53,978 bases of DNA from Anaerosolibacter carboniphilus (GCF_014205875.1 NZ_JACHEN010000037.1:1-53978); one strand, 5' to 3'; shown: positions 7,325 through 15,995, counted from the first letter of the stretch. Notes: generated from the letters alone by a model not told the origin. A program made the numbers and translations.

Positions 7325-9685
7325 TTAAAGCAATCGTCTTGCTCCCAAGTATCGTTCGCTCCAATCCTGGTGATATCTTAAGTTTCTTTCTTTTACTCCT
7401 GTACTTGTAAGTATGATAAATGAACCTTCCCCTGCATATATACCTGTCGTCGATGGTGTATCTTCGGATAGATTGCTTCTAAAAAATATAAGATCTCCTT
7501 CTTTCAGTGCTTCTGGTGAAATTGCTTGACCCAAATTCCATTGCTCATAGGCCTTAGAGGGTAATTCTAAATGAATATCCGGTGCTTCATTGAATACTTT
7601 TTGTACAAATTGTGCTGTCATGTAGTCTTCAAATGAGACATCTATATATTCTTTAGCCTTGATGACAGCAGAGTGGGTATTTTCGATTTTTTCATATCGT
7701 CTTGCCCCAACATATCGTTGACTCCAATGACTATCTGAGATATTAAGATCACGAATTGCTACACCTTCAGATTCTGTTACGATGATAAACTGCCCATTTC
7801 CAATATATAATCCTGGTAGCAGTACCTCATCGGATCCTTGGAAAAATAGAACATCTCCAATATCTAAATTTTCCCTTTCTATTTTATTTCCTAAAGCCCA
7901 TTGTTGAAATGAATATCTTGGCAGATCAATATCTAAACCTGCTTTCATAACGTATTGTACAAACCCGGAGTGATCAAAGCCTTCTATGGTATTTCCTCCT
8001 GCTAAGTAAGGTACTCCCAGGGTTTTATATGCTTCTTCAACTACTTTAGAATCCAGCCTCAAACTGAGGGAGTCAAAGCGCTTTACGACTAAATAGCGAT
8101 CCAGCAAATATTGTCCTAAATAGCTGATTGTCGTCATACCTTCGTCACCAGATGCATGAATGATATAATTATTTCCCAGATAAATTGCGGCATGATGTGT
8201 TTTCCCGTCCTGCTGCCATTTTCCTTTAAAATAAATCACGTCTCCAGGGCGCTTGTTTTCAAAATCGATGGTTTCGCCTACTACAGCTTGTTTATAAGTT
8301 ATGCGAGGCAAATAAATCTTTTTAGCATCTCTAAAGACTGTCTGAACTAAATAAGAACAGTCAAAACCATCAGTTGTCTCGCCACCTAACAAATAAGGAG
8401 TTCCTATATATTTCATTGCTTCTCGAATAACTACATTCTCATGTTCCCTATAATTTTCAGGCTGAGAATAATATATATCTGCCTCGGTTAGTCGTTTTGC
8501 GCCTACATATATATCTGACCAATACTCACTCTCAATATCCCTTTCCGCAACGCCTTCTGTAGTTTGAACGATAAATCTACCATTTCCTTTGTAAATACCA
8601 GGTATAAGACTGCTTCCCTGGAAAAATACCAAGTCTCCTGCTTGAAGCTCTTCTTTAGAAATGGATTCGCCTACTTCATAGATCCTATCGGAAAAAACAG
8701 ATAGTTGTATGTTGAGGGTTTCCTTAAAAACATAACGAACAAAATTAGTGGTATTAAATCCTTCGGTTGGTGATTTCCCTTCGGAGTTATAGGGTGTCCC
8801 AAGCAAGTCCATAGCCTTTTCTACAATTGGATTGCTTACGACGGATTCCTCAATAATATTCTTAGTAAACCGTCTTGCTCCCAGCAACCTGGATTTCCAA
8901 TAATCACTTGCTTCCAGATCTACTACAGCAACCCCATTCGTTATAACAATAGCAAAAATACCATTGTCTATGTAAATTCCTGGTAGTCGTACACTGCTAC
9001 CTTGAAAGAATAGTACATCACCAGATTTAAGATCAACCGTATCTACTTCCATACCTACTCGCCATTGTTCGTTCGCAGTTCTTGGAAAATCCAGTTTGTA
9101 TACTTCACGAAAAACGTATTGTACAAAGCCTGAATGATCAAAACCATTTGGATCATTACCTCCAAGCTCATAAGGAGATCCTGCTAATTCAAGGGCTTTT
9201 ACGGCTGCAGGATTTAATTCATTCGCTATATTTGTATAGCGCCTTGCACCTTTATACCGATCTCTCCAATAGGAATCTTCTACGATATTCCTTTTTACTA
9301 CACCTTCATTGGTCGTTACAACGATAATGATATTATCGCCTTTATATATTGCTGGTATCAGGTTGTTGCTTGCGGTAAAGAAAAGAACATCTCCAGGCTG
9401 TATTTCACTACGTTCTATAGGTTCACCCAGTTTCCATAACTGCGAAGGTGATCCTGGGAGGACTATATTTTCTCCCTCTCTAAAAACATACTGAATAAAC
9501 CCCGTACTATCAAATCCTTCCTCTGGTATATTTCCCCCTTGTATAAAAGGTTTGCCTATTAAACTTTCTGCAAGTAAAACCGTTTGAATTTCTGTCTCAT
9601 TACTATAACCATAGGATGGGACTATAAAAGTTAACAGAATCAATAGGACTAACCATATGACATTTAGTTTTTTAAATTGGTTCAT
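7325..9685 (-). CDS. Secreted protein of six tandem NlpC/P60-like domains, only one catalytic
   Basis: A 786-residue protein with an N-terminal signal segment (residues 1-26), then six repeats of about 115-130 residues beginning near 34, 161, 287, 417, 548 and 672. Only repeat 4 keeps the NlpC/P60 catalytic set: C443 in GFDCSYL, H498 in HHAAIY and H510 in IIHAS. The cysteine position is Ser (FDSTGF), His (FDHSGF) or Thr (FNTTNF) in the others, and repeat 6 is further eroded. Family enzymes cut gamma-D-glutamyl bonds in peptidoglycan, and some cut poly-gamma-glutamate. Position beside pgsBC suggests the polymer or cell wall as substrate. A close paralogue lies immediately upstream. Confidence 0.88.
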   Translation of the reverse strand: MNQFKKLNVIWLVLLILLTFIVPSYGYSNETEIQTVLLAESLIGKPFIQGGNIPEEGFDSTGFIQYVFREGENIVLPGSPSQLWKLGEPIERSEIQPGDVLFFTASNNLIPAIYKGDNIIIVVTTNEGVVKRNIVEDSYWRDRYKGARRYTNIANELNPAAVKALELAGSPYELGGNDPNGFDHSGFVQYVFREVYKLDFPRTANEQWRVGMEVDTVDLKSGDVLFFQGSSVRLPGIYIDNGIFAIVITNGVAVVDLEASDYWKSRLLGARRFTKNIIEESVVSNPIVEKAMDLLGTPYNSEGKSPTEGFNTTNFVRYVFKETLNIQLSVFSDRIYEVGESISKEELQAGDLVFFQGSSLIPGIYKGNGRFIVQTTEGVAERDIESEYWSDIYVGAKRLTEADIYYSQPENYREHENVVIREAMKYIGTPYLLGGETTDGFDCSYLVQTVFRDAKKIYLPRITYKQAVVGETIDFENKRPGDVIYFKGKWQQDGKTHHAAIYLGNNYIIHASGDEGMTTISYLGQYLLDRYLVVKRFDSLSLRLDSKVVEEAYKTLGVPYLAGGNTIEGFDHSGFVQYVMKAGLDIDLPRYSFQQWALGNKIERENLDIGDVLFFQGSDEVLLPGLYIGNGQFIIVTESEGVAIRDLNISDSHWSQRYVGARRYEKIENTHSAVIKAKEYIDVSFEDYMTAQFVQKVFNEAPDIHLELPSKAYEQWNLGQAISPEALKEGDLIFFRSNLSEDTPSTTGIYAGEGSFIILTSTGVKERNLRYHQDWSERYLGARRLL

Positions 9686-9790
9686 TTTTAAAATCCACCT
9701 ACTTTACTAAATTTCACTAGAATTTGCAGCAGTTGACTGACTAAACATTGAAATTCAGACAATAAAAAAATTAGTCATTTAAACTAAAAA

Positions 9791-9949
9791 TAGTATTCGG
9801 CATTATTCTCCAAAATCAAGCAATTTTTTGGATACTATGATGAGATCAATATTCTTAAGCTGGCAAGAATAAACTCGTTAGGGTATAGGATTTATGGTCA
9901 AACTGATGTTGATAAGTTGCTTCTTGACAAAAGAATTCATTTCATTTAG
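9791..9949 (+). pseudogene. MerR-family regulator fragment
   Basis: A plus-strand frame reads GYYDEINILKLARINSLGYR, then IYGQTDVDKLL, and ends at TAG 9947-9949. This matches the helix-turn-helix core of MerR proteins (YYDEIGLL..., GYR.Y...D). The first helix and the whole effector part are missing, and there is no start codon. It sits between the two NlpC/P60 genes and overlaps the end of the second. Confidence 0.6.
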
Positions 9950-11741
9950 TTTTGACTAATGATTTAATAAACCGATATCCCAAATAGATAAGAAGTGCAA
10001 GGATAATTATTCCAATTCCTAAGGTTTTTTGAAGTTTTTTTGAAACATTTTTTTGTATTAATGGATTTACCGTGGGTTTAACTATGTTTGTTTGCCCAAT
10101 GCTATTGATTTTTTCATATCGTCTTGCTCCAACATATCGTGGAGTCCAATAACTATCTGAGATATTAAGATCACGAATTGCTACACCTTCAGATTCTGTT
10201 ACGATCATAAACTGCTCATTTCCAATATATAATCCTGGTAGTAGTACCTTATTGGATCCTTGGAAGAATAGAACATCTCCAATATTTAAATCTTCCCTTT
10301 CTATTTCCTTTCCTAAAGCCCATTGTTGAGATGAATATCTTGGTAGATCAATATCTAAACCTGCTTTCATAACGTATTGTATAAACCCAGAGTAATCAAA
10401 GCCTTCTTTGGTATTTCCTCCTGCTAAGTAAGGTATCCCCAGGGTTTTATATGCTTCTTCAACTACTTTTGAATCTAGTCTCAAACTAAGGGAGTCAAAA
10501 CGCTTTACTACTGCAAGGCGGCCGAGCCAATATGGCCCTAAATAGCTGATTGTAGTCATACCTTCGTCGCCGGATGCATGAATTATGTAATTATTTCCTA
10601 GATAAATAGCAGCATGTGATATTTCTTTCTCCGATTTTCCTTTAAAATAAATCACGTCTCCAGGGCGCTTGTTTTCAAAATCGATAGTTTCGCCTACTAC
10701 AGCTTGTTTATAAGTTATGCGAGGCAAATAAATCTTTTTAGCATCTCTAAAGACTGTCTGAACTAAATAAGAACAGTCAAAACCATCAGTTGTCTCGCCA
10801 CCTAGCAAATAAGGAGTTCCTATATATTTCATTGCTTCTCGAATAACTACATTCTCATGATCCCTATAATTTTCAGGCTGAGAATAATATATATCTGCCT
10901 CGGTTAGTCGTTTTGCACCTACATATATATCTGACCAATACTCACTCTCAATATCTCTTTCCGCAACGCCTTCTGTAGTTTGAACGATAAACATACCATT
11001 TCCTCTATAAATACCAGGTATAAGACTGCTTCCCTGGAAAAACACCAAGTCTCCTAGTTGAAGGTCTTCTTTAGAAATGGATTCCCCTACTTCATAGATC
11101 CTATCGGAAAAGACAGATAATTGTATGTCGAGGGTTTTCTTAAAAACATAACGTACAAAATTAGTCGTATTAAAGCCTTTGGCTGATGATTTCCCTTCTG
11201 GGTTATAGGGTGTCCCAAGCAAGTCCATAGCCTTTTCTACAATTTCAAGGGCTTTTACGGCTACAGGGTTTAATTCATTCGCTATATTTGTGTAGCGCCT
11301 TGTACCTTTATACCGATCCCTCCAATAGGAATCTTCTACTATATCACGTTTTACTACACCTTCATTAGTCGCTATAACGATAATGATATTATCGCCTTTA
11401 TATATTGCCGGTATTAGGTTGTCGCTTCCAGTAAAGAAAAGAACATCTCCAGGCTGTATTTCGCTACGTTCTATGGGTTCACCCAGTTTCCATAACTGCG
11501 AAGGTGATCCTGGGAGAACTATATTCCCTTCCTCTCTAAATACATACTGAATAAACCCAGTGCTATCAAATCCTTCCTCTGGTGTATTTCCCCCTTGTTT
11601 AAAAGGTTTGCCTATTAAACTTTCTGCAAGTAAAACCGTTTGAATTTCTGCCTCATTATTATAACCATAGGATGGGCTTTTAACAGTTAACAGGATCAAT
11701 AGGACTAACCATATGACAGTTAGTTTTTTAAATGGGTCCAT
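9942..11741 (-). CDS. Membrane-anchored tandem NlpC/P60-like protein (domain-deleted paralogue)
   Basis: A 599-residue paralogue of the preceding protein. Repeat 1 runs directly into repeat 3: residue 166 here corresponds to 166 there, and 167 corresponds to 287, an exact loss of 120 residues (one repeat). The catalytic repeat is kept (C323 in GFDCSYL, then HAAIY and IIHAS). The last repeat is replaced by a linker and a C-terminal membrane helix (IGIIILALLIYLGYRFI) with a lysine-rich tail, so this copy should stay anchored while the other is released. Repeats 1, 3, 4 and 5 are nearly identical in the two proteins, indicating recent duplication. Confidence 0.87.
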   Translation of the reverse strand: MDPFKKLTVIWLVLLILLTVKSPSYGYNNEAEIQTVLLAESLIGKPFKQGGNTPEEGFDSTGFIQYVFREEGNIVLPGSPSQLWKLGEPIERSEIQPGDVLFFTGSDNLIPAIYKGDNIIIVIATNEGVVKRDIVEDSYWRDRYKGTRRYTNIANELNPVAVKALEIVEKAMDLLGTPYNPEGKSSAKGFNTTNFVRYVFKKTLDIQLSVFSDRIYEVGESISKEDLQLGDLVFFQGSSLIPGIYRGNGMFIVQTTEGVAERDIESEYWSDIYVGAKRLTEADIYYSQPENYRDHENVVIREAMKYIGTPYLLGGETTDGFDCSYLVQTVFRDAKKIYLPRITYKQAVVGETIDFENKRPGDVIYFKGKSEKEISHAAIYLGNNYIIHASGDEGMTTISYLGPYWLGRLAVVKRFDSLSLRLDSKVVEEAYKTLGIPYLAGGNTKEGFDYSGFIQYVMKAGLDIDLPRYSSQQWALGKEIEREDLNIGDVLFFQGSNKVLLPGLYIGNEQFMIVTESEGVAIRDLNISDSYWTPRYVGARRYEKINSIGQTNIVKPTVNPLIQKNVSKKLQKTLGIGIIILALLIYLGYRFIKSLVKTK

Positions 11742-11840
11742 TTTAAAACATCCTCTTTATTGACTAATTTTGATAAATATCGACAATACAAGTACATACT
11801 ATTATAATAGAAACATATACATTTATCGGAAAGTGAGTTG

Positions 11841-12530
11841 ATGGATATGATTCTAAAGAGAGTATGCAGTTTTTTAAGTTCTACACGACTTTTTGCTTGT
11901 TGTTGTCTGATAACTTTGATATTTGCTCAATCAGCTACTGCAGCTTCTGTTGACATTTATCGTAATTTCAAAGAGTTACGTTCAAATACAGTAGAAAACG
12001 TCGACTATGAAATTGAAACTACCGTGACAGATTCTGATGTGATCGTTATTGCAATTCATGGAGGGAAAATTGAAAAAGGTACTACCGAATTGGCTTACGC
12101 CTTATCTTCCCATAATAATTATAACTATTATTCATATACAGGTTTAAAAAGCAAAGGTAACTCAACATTACATATTACTTCAGAAAAATTTGATGAACCA
12201 ACTGCATCGGAAATGGTTTCGAAATCTAAAACAACGTTATCCATCCACGGCTGTTCCGGTTCAGAAGAATTCACCTATATTGGAGGCCTAGACACTGAAT
12301 TGGGAAACAAAATAAAAGAATCTCTGACCAAGTATGGTTTTACTGTGTTAGACCCTCCAAAGAATATGGCCGGCATATCGCCAAACAACATAGCGAATAA
12401 GAATATGAGCGGCCGGGGAGTACAGCTAGAAATATCCAAGGGCTTAAGGACACAGTTTTTATCCAGTAATAATGATAAATTGAAAAGCTATGTTTTAGCA
12501 ATAAGTGAGGCAGTCAACAGTATCCAATAG
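11841..12530 (+). CDS. Poly-gamma-glutamate hydrolase family protein (PghP/YmaC-like), secreted
   Basis: A 229-residue protein with a signal peptide ending near QSATAA. It has the metal-site motifs of the phage-type poly-gamma-glutamate hydrolase family: IHGGKIEKGTTEL (His and Glu ligands) and SIHGCSGSEEFTYIGG (second His). Family enzymes are zinc peptidases that cut poly-gamma-glutamate internally. All recognisable metal ligands are present, so it is probably active. ATG 11841 is preferred to the TTG immediately before it, with GGAAAGTGAG upstream. It converges on a second family member, and the two share the terminator at 12561. Confidence 0.85.
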   Translation: MDMILKRVCSFLSSTRLFACCCLITLIFAQSATAASVDIYRNFKELRSNTVENVDYEIETTVTDSDVIVIAIHGGKIEKGTTELAYALSSHNNYNYYSYTGLKSKGNSTLHITSEKFDEPTASEMVSKSKTTLSIHGCSGSEEFTYIGGLDTELGNKIKESLTKYGFTVLDPPKNMAGISPNNIANKNMSGRGVQLEISKGLRTQFLSSNNDKLKSYVLAISEAVNSIQ

Positions 12531-12560
12531 AAGTCACCCTGTAAAAATATTACGAAAAGA

Positions 12561-12617
12561 TATAAATAAAAAGGCTTAAAGCTACCTTTTCGTAGTTTGT
12601 CAGCCTTTTTATTTATA
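12561..12617. terminator. Bidirectional terminator between the two hydrolase genes
   Basis: TATAAATAAAAAGGCT (12561-12576) and AGCCTTTTTATTTATA (12602-12617) are perfect reverse complements with A- and T-rich flanks. It serves the convergent genes ending at 12530 and 12636. Confidence 0.85.
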
Positions 12618-12635
12618 CAAACAATACTTTTTAGG

Positions 12636-13466
12636 TTACTCTTTTGTATTTTCAATTAATTCCTTAGGCGTTTTTGCGTCTTTTTCTAATATATGCTCTA
12701 TTTTCTTATCAAAGTTGCGCTTTGAAGGGTTAAACTTATTTAAAATCCCTTCAGATTTAGTAATTTTCTGCAAGTGGGGAACTATTTTGGGCCAGCTTAC
12801 GCTTAGTGCTTCATTGATGGAGCCTGAATAATCATTTAATGTACTGGAATCCGTTACGAGCTTATCTCTTAATCCTTTGGAAATAGCTATCTGAACGCCG
12901 CCAATCTGATAACTGTCATTAAACAATTTATTCTTATTCACGATATTGCTGTTCATAACCCCGGCAATGCGGTCGGAAATACTTAAAGTTTTTACATTAT
13001 ATCCTTTGTTAATAAGATGTAATCTGATCAATTCTGCCAATATTTTATTTTGACCGCCAATATATGTAATTTCCTCATCGCCGGCAGCTCCTATAACTGA
13101 AACAGTGTAATCTGAATTTTTTACTAAACTGACAGCTGTTGGCTCGTCAAAATCGATAGCCCTTAAAAAAAGACTCCCATTATCAGTGGCCTTAAGTCCT
13201 TCAAATAAATACGTATTGTATTTACCGTATCCTTTCAATGCTTCAACTAATTCTGAAGTACCTCTTTCAATACCGCCTCCGTGCAGCGCTAAAATGGTTG
13301 TATCTCTTCCCATATCAGCAGCTTTAATTGTATAGTCTGTAGCTTCTTCAGATGCATATAGTTCAGCAAAACTACTATAACCTGCTGTGAATGCATATGC
13401 ACTTGTACCAATACCAAATACAAACAACACCATAATAGTTAGAATTTTGATAAATTGTTTTTTCAT
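12636..13466 (-). CDS. Poly-gamma-glutamate hydrolase homologue lacking one metal ligand
   Basis: A 276-residue protein with a signal peptide (residues 1-25) and a C-terminal charged extension of about 50 residues. The first metal motif is intact (LHGGGIERGTSEL, H62 and E67). The second motif, SIHG in its neighbour, reads SVIG here: the histidine is Ile125. If that histidine is a zinc ligand, as in family structures, this copy may bind poly-gamma-glutamate without cutting it. It lies just downstream of a small membrane protein gene and of pgsBC. Confidence 0.82.
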   Translation of the reverse strand: MKKQFIKILTIMVLFVFGIGTSAYAFTAGYSSFAELYASEEATDYTIKAADMGRDTTILALHGGGIERGTSELVEALKGYGKYNTYLFEGLKATDNGSLFLRAIDFDEPTAVSLVKNSDYTVSVIGAAGDEEITYIGGQNKILAELIRLHLINKGYNVKTLSISDRIAGVMNSNIVNKNKLFNDSYQIGGVQIAISKGLRDKLVTDSSTLNDYSGSINEALSVSWPKIVPHLQKITKSEGILNKFNPSKRNFDKKIEHILEKDAKTPKELIENTKE

Positions 13467-13484
13467 ACTTATCCTACCCCTTTC

Positions 13485-13718
13485 TTAATTAACCATAGTA
13501 AATAGATAGTCTGCAGCAATAATCACTAGCGTTAATCCCATTAGCACAAGTGCTTGATAGCCAGTATTTCTCTTGCTGATCTTAATAAGATACAGGCATT
13601 TTTCTTTCAATGTTAGCGCATTAAAAACCGCAAGAGCTTCATTCTGACTATTTTTTCTGGTAGCTTCCGATGTGTTCATGCATTGTTTGTTATGTGTTAA
13701 CCCGTATAAAGTGTTCAT
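13485..13718 (-). CDS. Small single-pass membrane protein of the pgs locus
   Basis: A 77-residue protein not recognised as a known family. A polar N-terminal part is followed by one C-terminal membrane helix (ALVLMGLTLVIIAADYLF). The ATG is supported by a strong G7 Shine-Dalgarno sequence 4 bases upstream. It lies between pgsC and a hydrolase homologue, 18 bp before the latter, so the two are probably co-transcribed. By position and type it could play the accessory role of PgsE or PgsA in other organisms, but there is no clear sequence match. Confidence 0.6.
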   Translation of the reverse strand: MNTLYGLTHNKQCMNTSEATRKNSQNEALAVFNALTLKEKCLYLIKISKRNTGYQALVLMGLTLVIIAADYLFTMVN

Positions 13719-13733
13719 TTCACCCCCCCTTTC

Positions 13734-13835
13734 TTATAACGCATAGGAAACTATAAATTTTTCATTAATGTATGTTTCCGTAATGCGTTTCAAAAAAGGC
13801 TTCCTTATAATTGCTTCTAATCAGAAGCCTTTTTT
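13734..13835. repeat. Inverted-repeat unit left of pgsBC (stem-loop plus terminator)
   Basis: From the left: TTATAACGCATAGGAAACTA, a spacer, then TATGTTTCCGTAATGCGTT (an imperfect stem-loop), then a terminator hairpin with arms AAAAAAGGCTTC and GAAGCCTTTTTT. The same two-part unit occurs inverted at 15636-15737. The terminator overlaps the pgsC stop codon. Confidence 0.65.
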
Positions 13836-14286
13836 ATATTGTGACATGTAGCAGCATTGCGCTCCCATAAGTCACTCCAATCAGCAATCCGGTACTTAAA
13901 AATGTTGTTGCTAAGCCCTGACGCTGAATTGTGTTTGCTAATAATCCAGGTACAACAATACCAACTGCCGTCAATCCAGAGATAATACTATAATCAGATG
14001 GTAATATTGCATGCATCATAAACTGTAATACGATTGCTACCGTTATCGCGGCTGTAAATTTTCTTTTGCCGTATAGAATTGTAACTTTACTCACTCCGAA
14101 ATAAACGATTAAATACGTCAAAACGCTGATAAAGAATGTTAAGAATATAGCCTGGGGCTGTTTCATAAGTAATGTTAAATATCCAGGTACAACGAGACCA
14201 GCAGGTAAAACTCCTGTAATCTCTGTAAATAACAAGCTGAAAATTACACCCAAAACGATGACTGTGGTAATATCCGTAGTTTGCAA
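13834..14286 (-). CDS. pgsC: Poly-gamma-glutamate synthase membrane subunit PgsC
   Basis: A 150-residue, highly hydrophobic protein with about five membrane segments, matching PgsC/CapC in length (about 149 residues) and in the start VLGVIFSLLFTEITGVLPAG and the loop VPGYLTL. With PgsB it forms the membrane core that polymerises and exports poly-gamma-glutamate. The start codon is TTG, preceded by AAAGGAGG at ideal spacing. It follows pgsB by 58 bp and ends in the terminator hairpin of the flanking repeat. Confidence 0.92.
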   Translation of the reverse strand: MQTTDITTVIVLGVIFSLLFTEITGVLPAGLVVPGYLTLLMKQPQAIFLTFFISVLTYLIVYFGVSKVTILYGKRKFTAAITVAIVLQFMMHAILPSDYSIISGLTAVGIVVPGLLANTIQRQGLATTFLSTGLLIGVTYGSAMLLHVTI

Positions 14287-14344
14287 CTGTTTACCTCCTT
14301 TAATAGCGTATTTGCTGAAATTCTTTTATTTCAAATTTAAAGTT

Positions 14345-15541
14345 CTATGCCAATTGCAGCACTTGACCCGCTTCTAGATGAAATTCTTCATGAATGATCA
14401 GTTCAACCAATTCTTCTCCACCACCGTGAATGTTTCCAACGCCAAAGATGGTTCTGTTTATAAGATAATCCTTAATTAATATATAAACCTCATGGGGAGA
14501 CAATCCTTCAGCATTTATATATTTCTGTGGAGATATTTTTTTCATATTAACTCCCTCGGTAATTGGCTTCACCGACTCACCCATTGCAACGAGAATATCA
14601 ATATTCATATTTGGTAAAACATCTTCTGCCATCTGTAATGTTCTGTCAACTCTATCCGGTCTGCAATTCACAATTATCATGGAGTTTTCCGTTGGATATC
14701 CCATAGCGGTTATATGCTTCCAAATCATTAGTGTGGAATTTGGATCATTGGCAGCAAATGCATTGACAAAATATGTTGGGCTTTCGTCGTATAATGGATG
14801 TATCATTAAGGCTCCCGGATCAGGATTAGCGTTTAAAATTCCCCTCAACGCAGTATCTTTGTCAATGTCTAGAGCTTTCGCTACAGCCAGGGCAATAGCA
14901 ATGTTCTCTGGAAAAATTATGTATCTAAACTTTTCCAGATAACCATCCGGGATTTCTTTTTCATTTGCAATAATTATCCTGCTGTTTCTTTTCTTTGCCT
15001 CTTGTGTAAAATAATCATTATAACTGCTATTCGCAACAATAAGGGTTCCGTTTTTGGGAATTGTAGCCGTAAAGGACTCTGCAATAAAGTCCAAAGTCGG
15101 ACCACACAAATCCATATGGTCTTCACGAACATTAACAATAACTCCAATATTTGCTTTAACAAGCTTCTCCTGAAACGTAATCTGGTAATCGGGATTTACA
15201 GCCATACACTCTGATACAAATGCAGATGTACCAAGCTTGGCTACTTTTTTAATGACCTTTTTTTGTTCTATAATATTTGGACCTAGACGGCCTCGTTTGA
15301 TTGGTTCTTCTTCTTCCTTATCCCAATAAATAATTCTCGCACTGGTTCCAGTTGTTTTTCCAACAACCTTAACCCCTGCTTCCTTTAAGATACCGGTAAT
15401 TAGCCTTGTGGCAGTTGATTTACCCCTTGTGCCGTTTACATTAATTCTAAGATCGATACGGTTTAAGTTTTTATTATGTTTTATTTGTTCATAAACACCT
15501 AGGCTAAAAACGAAAATAATAAGCGCTATAGCAAACTGCAA
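14345..15541 (-). CDS. pgsB: Poly-gamma-glutamate synthase PgsB (Mur-ligase-like)
   Basis: A 398-residue ATP-dependent amide ligase of the Mur ligase superfamily. An N-terminal membrane helix (residues 1-17) is followed by the P-loop VNGTRGKSTATR (35-46). The family signatures GKTTGTSARIIYWD and GNIHGGGEELVE near the end are typical of PgsB/CapB. It activates glutamate as an acyl phosphate and extends the gamma-linked chain. The start is TTG, with AAAGGAGC about 10 bases upstream. No PgsA/CapA-type gene is seen next to it. Confidence 0.93.
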   Translation of the reverse strand: MQFAIALIIFVFSLGVYEQIKHNKNLNRIDLRINVNGTRGKSTATRLITGILKEAGVKVVGKTTGTSARIIYWDKEEEEPIKRGRLGPNIIEQKKVIKKVAKLGTSAFVSECMAVNPDYQITFQEKLVKANIGVIVNVREDHMDLCGPTLDFIAESFTATIPKNGTLIVANSSYNDYFTQEAKKRNSRIIIANEKEIPDGYLEKFRYIIFPENIAIALAVAKALDIDKDTALRGILNANPDPGALMIHPLYDESPTYFVNAFAANDPNSTLMIWKHITAMGYPTENSMIIVNCRPDRVDRTLQMAEDVLPNMNIDILVAMGESVKPITEGVNMKKISPQKYINAEGLSPHEVYILIKDYLINRTIFGVGNIHGGGEELVELIIHEEFHLEAGQVLQLA

Positions 15542-15635
15542 AACTTATCAGCTCCTTTCTTTAAAGAGAATCGATTACATTTGTTTCCACCCTTTGTTCC
15601 TAACCTTTTAGACAGTCTGCCAAATATTAATTTAT

Positions 15636-15737
15636 AAAAAAGTCTTCCATTGAAAGATTTGAAGGAAGACTTTTTTGAAACACATAACGGAAATTATCCA
15701 CAGTTTTTTAATGTTCATAATTTCCTATGTGTTATAA
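15636..15737. repeat. Inverted-repeat unit right of pgsBC
   Basis: An inverted copy of the unit at 13734-13835: the terminator hairpin AAAAAAGTCTTCC/GGAAGACTTTTTT faces pgsB, then GAAACACATAACGGAAATTA, a spacer and ATAATTTCCTATGTGTTATAA. It lies upstream of pgsB on the minus strand, so the terminator would sit in the pgsB leader and could attenuate transcription. Confidence 0.65.
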
Positions 15738-15957
15738 AGAAAAGCTTGTCCACCTTTGGATTAATATGATGAAATATGTTTAACCGATGCACCCCCTTTG
15801 TAGATAATTATACTGAATGAGTATGAACAAATATTTTCTAGAATTAGAATATTTATTGCACAATTATTAATAATTGTTAACGCCGTTCATTTTTCTCGTT
15901 TTTTCCCTCTATATGACAAAAGACAGTTCTATGACACAATATATTAATAATAAAAAA
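15738..15957. other. Gene-free stretch with a degenerate REP sequence
   Basis: A+T-rich with no coding frame of substance. At 15914-15937, ATGACAAAAGACAGTTCTATG resembles the GTGACAAGGGGACGGTTCT type of REP sequence, much decayed. Nothing else was seen. Confidence 0.35.
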
Positions 15958-15982
15958 AGAACTTCTCCTATTAAGAAGTCCT
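15958..15982 (-). terminator. Hairpin after rlmD-like tail 4
   Basis: ACTTCT...AGAAGT stem flanked by A- and T-rich runs. The sequence from 15957 to about 16012 is closely repeated at 28366-28420, so the terminator travels with the tail. Confidence 0.55.
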
Positions 15983-15995
15983 CTTGAAATTCTAA

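Noticed and set aside
7325..11741. Tandem protein repeats as a CRISPR or DNA repeat array
   Set aside because: The repeats are protein domains of about 120 residues with diverged DNA; there are no short direct repeats with spacers.
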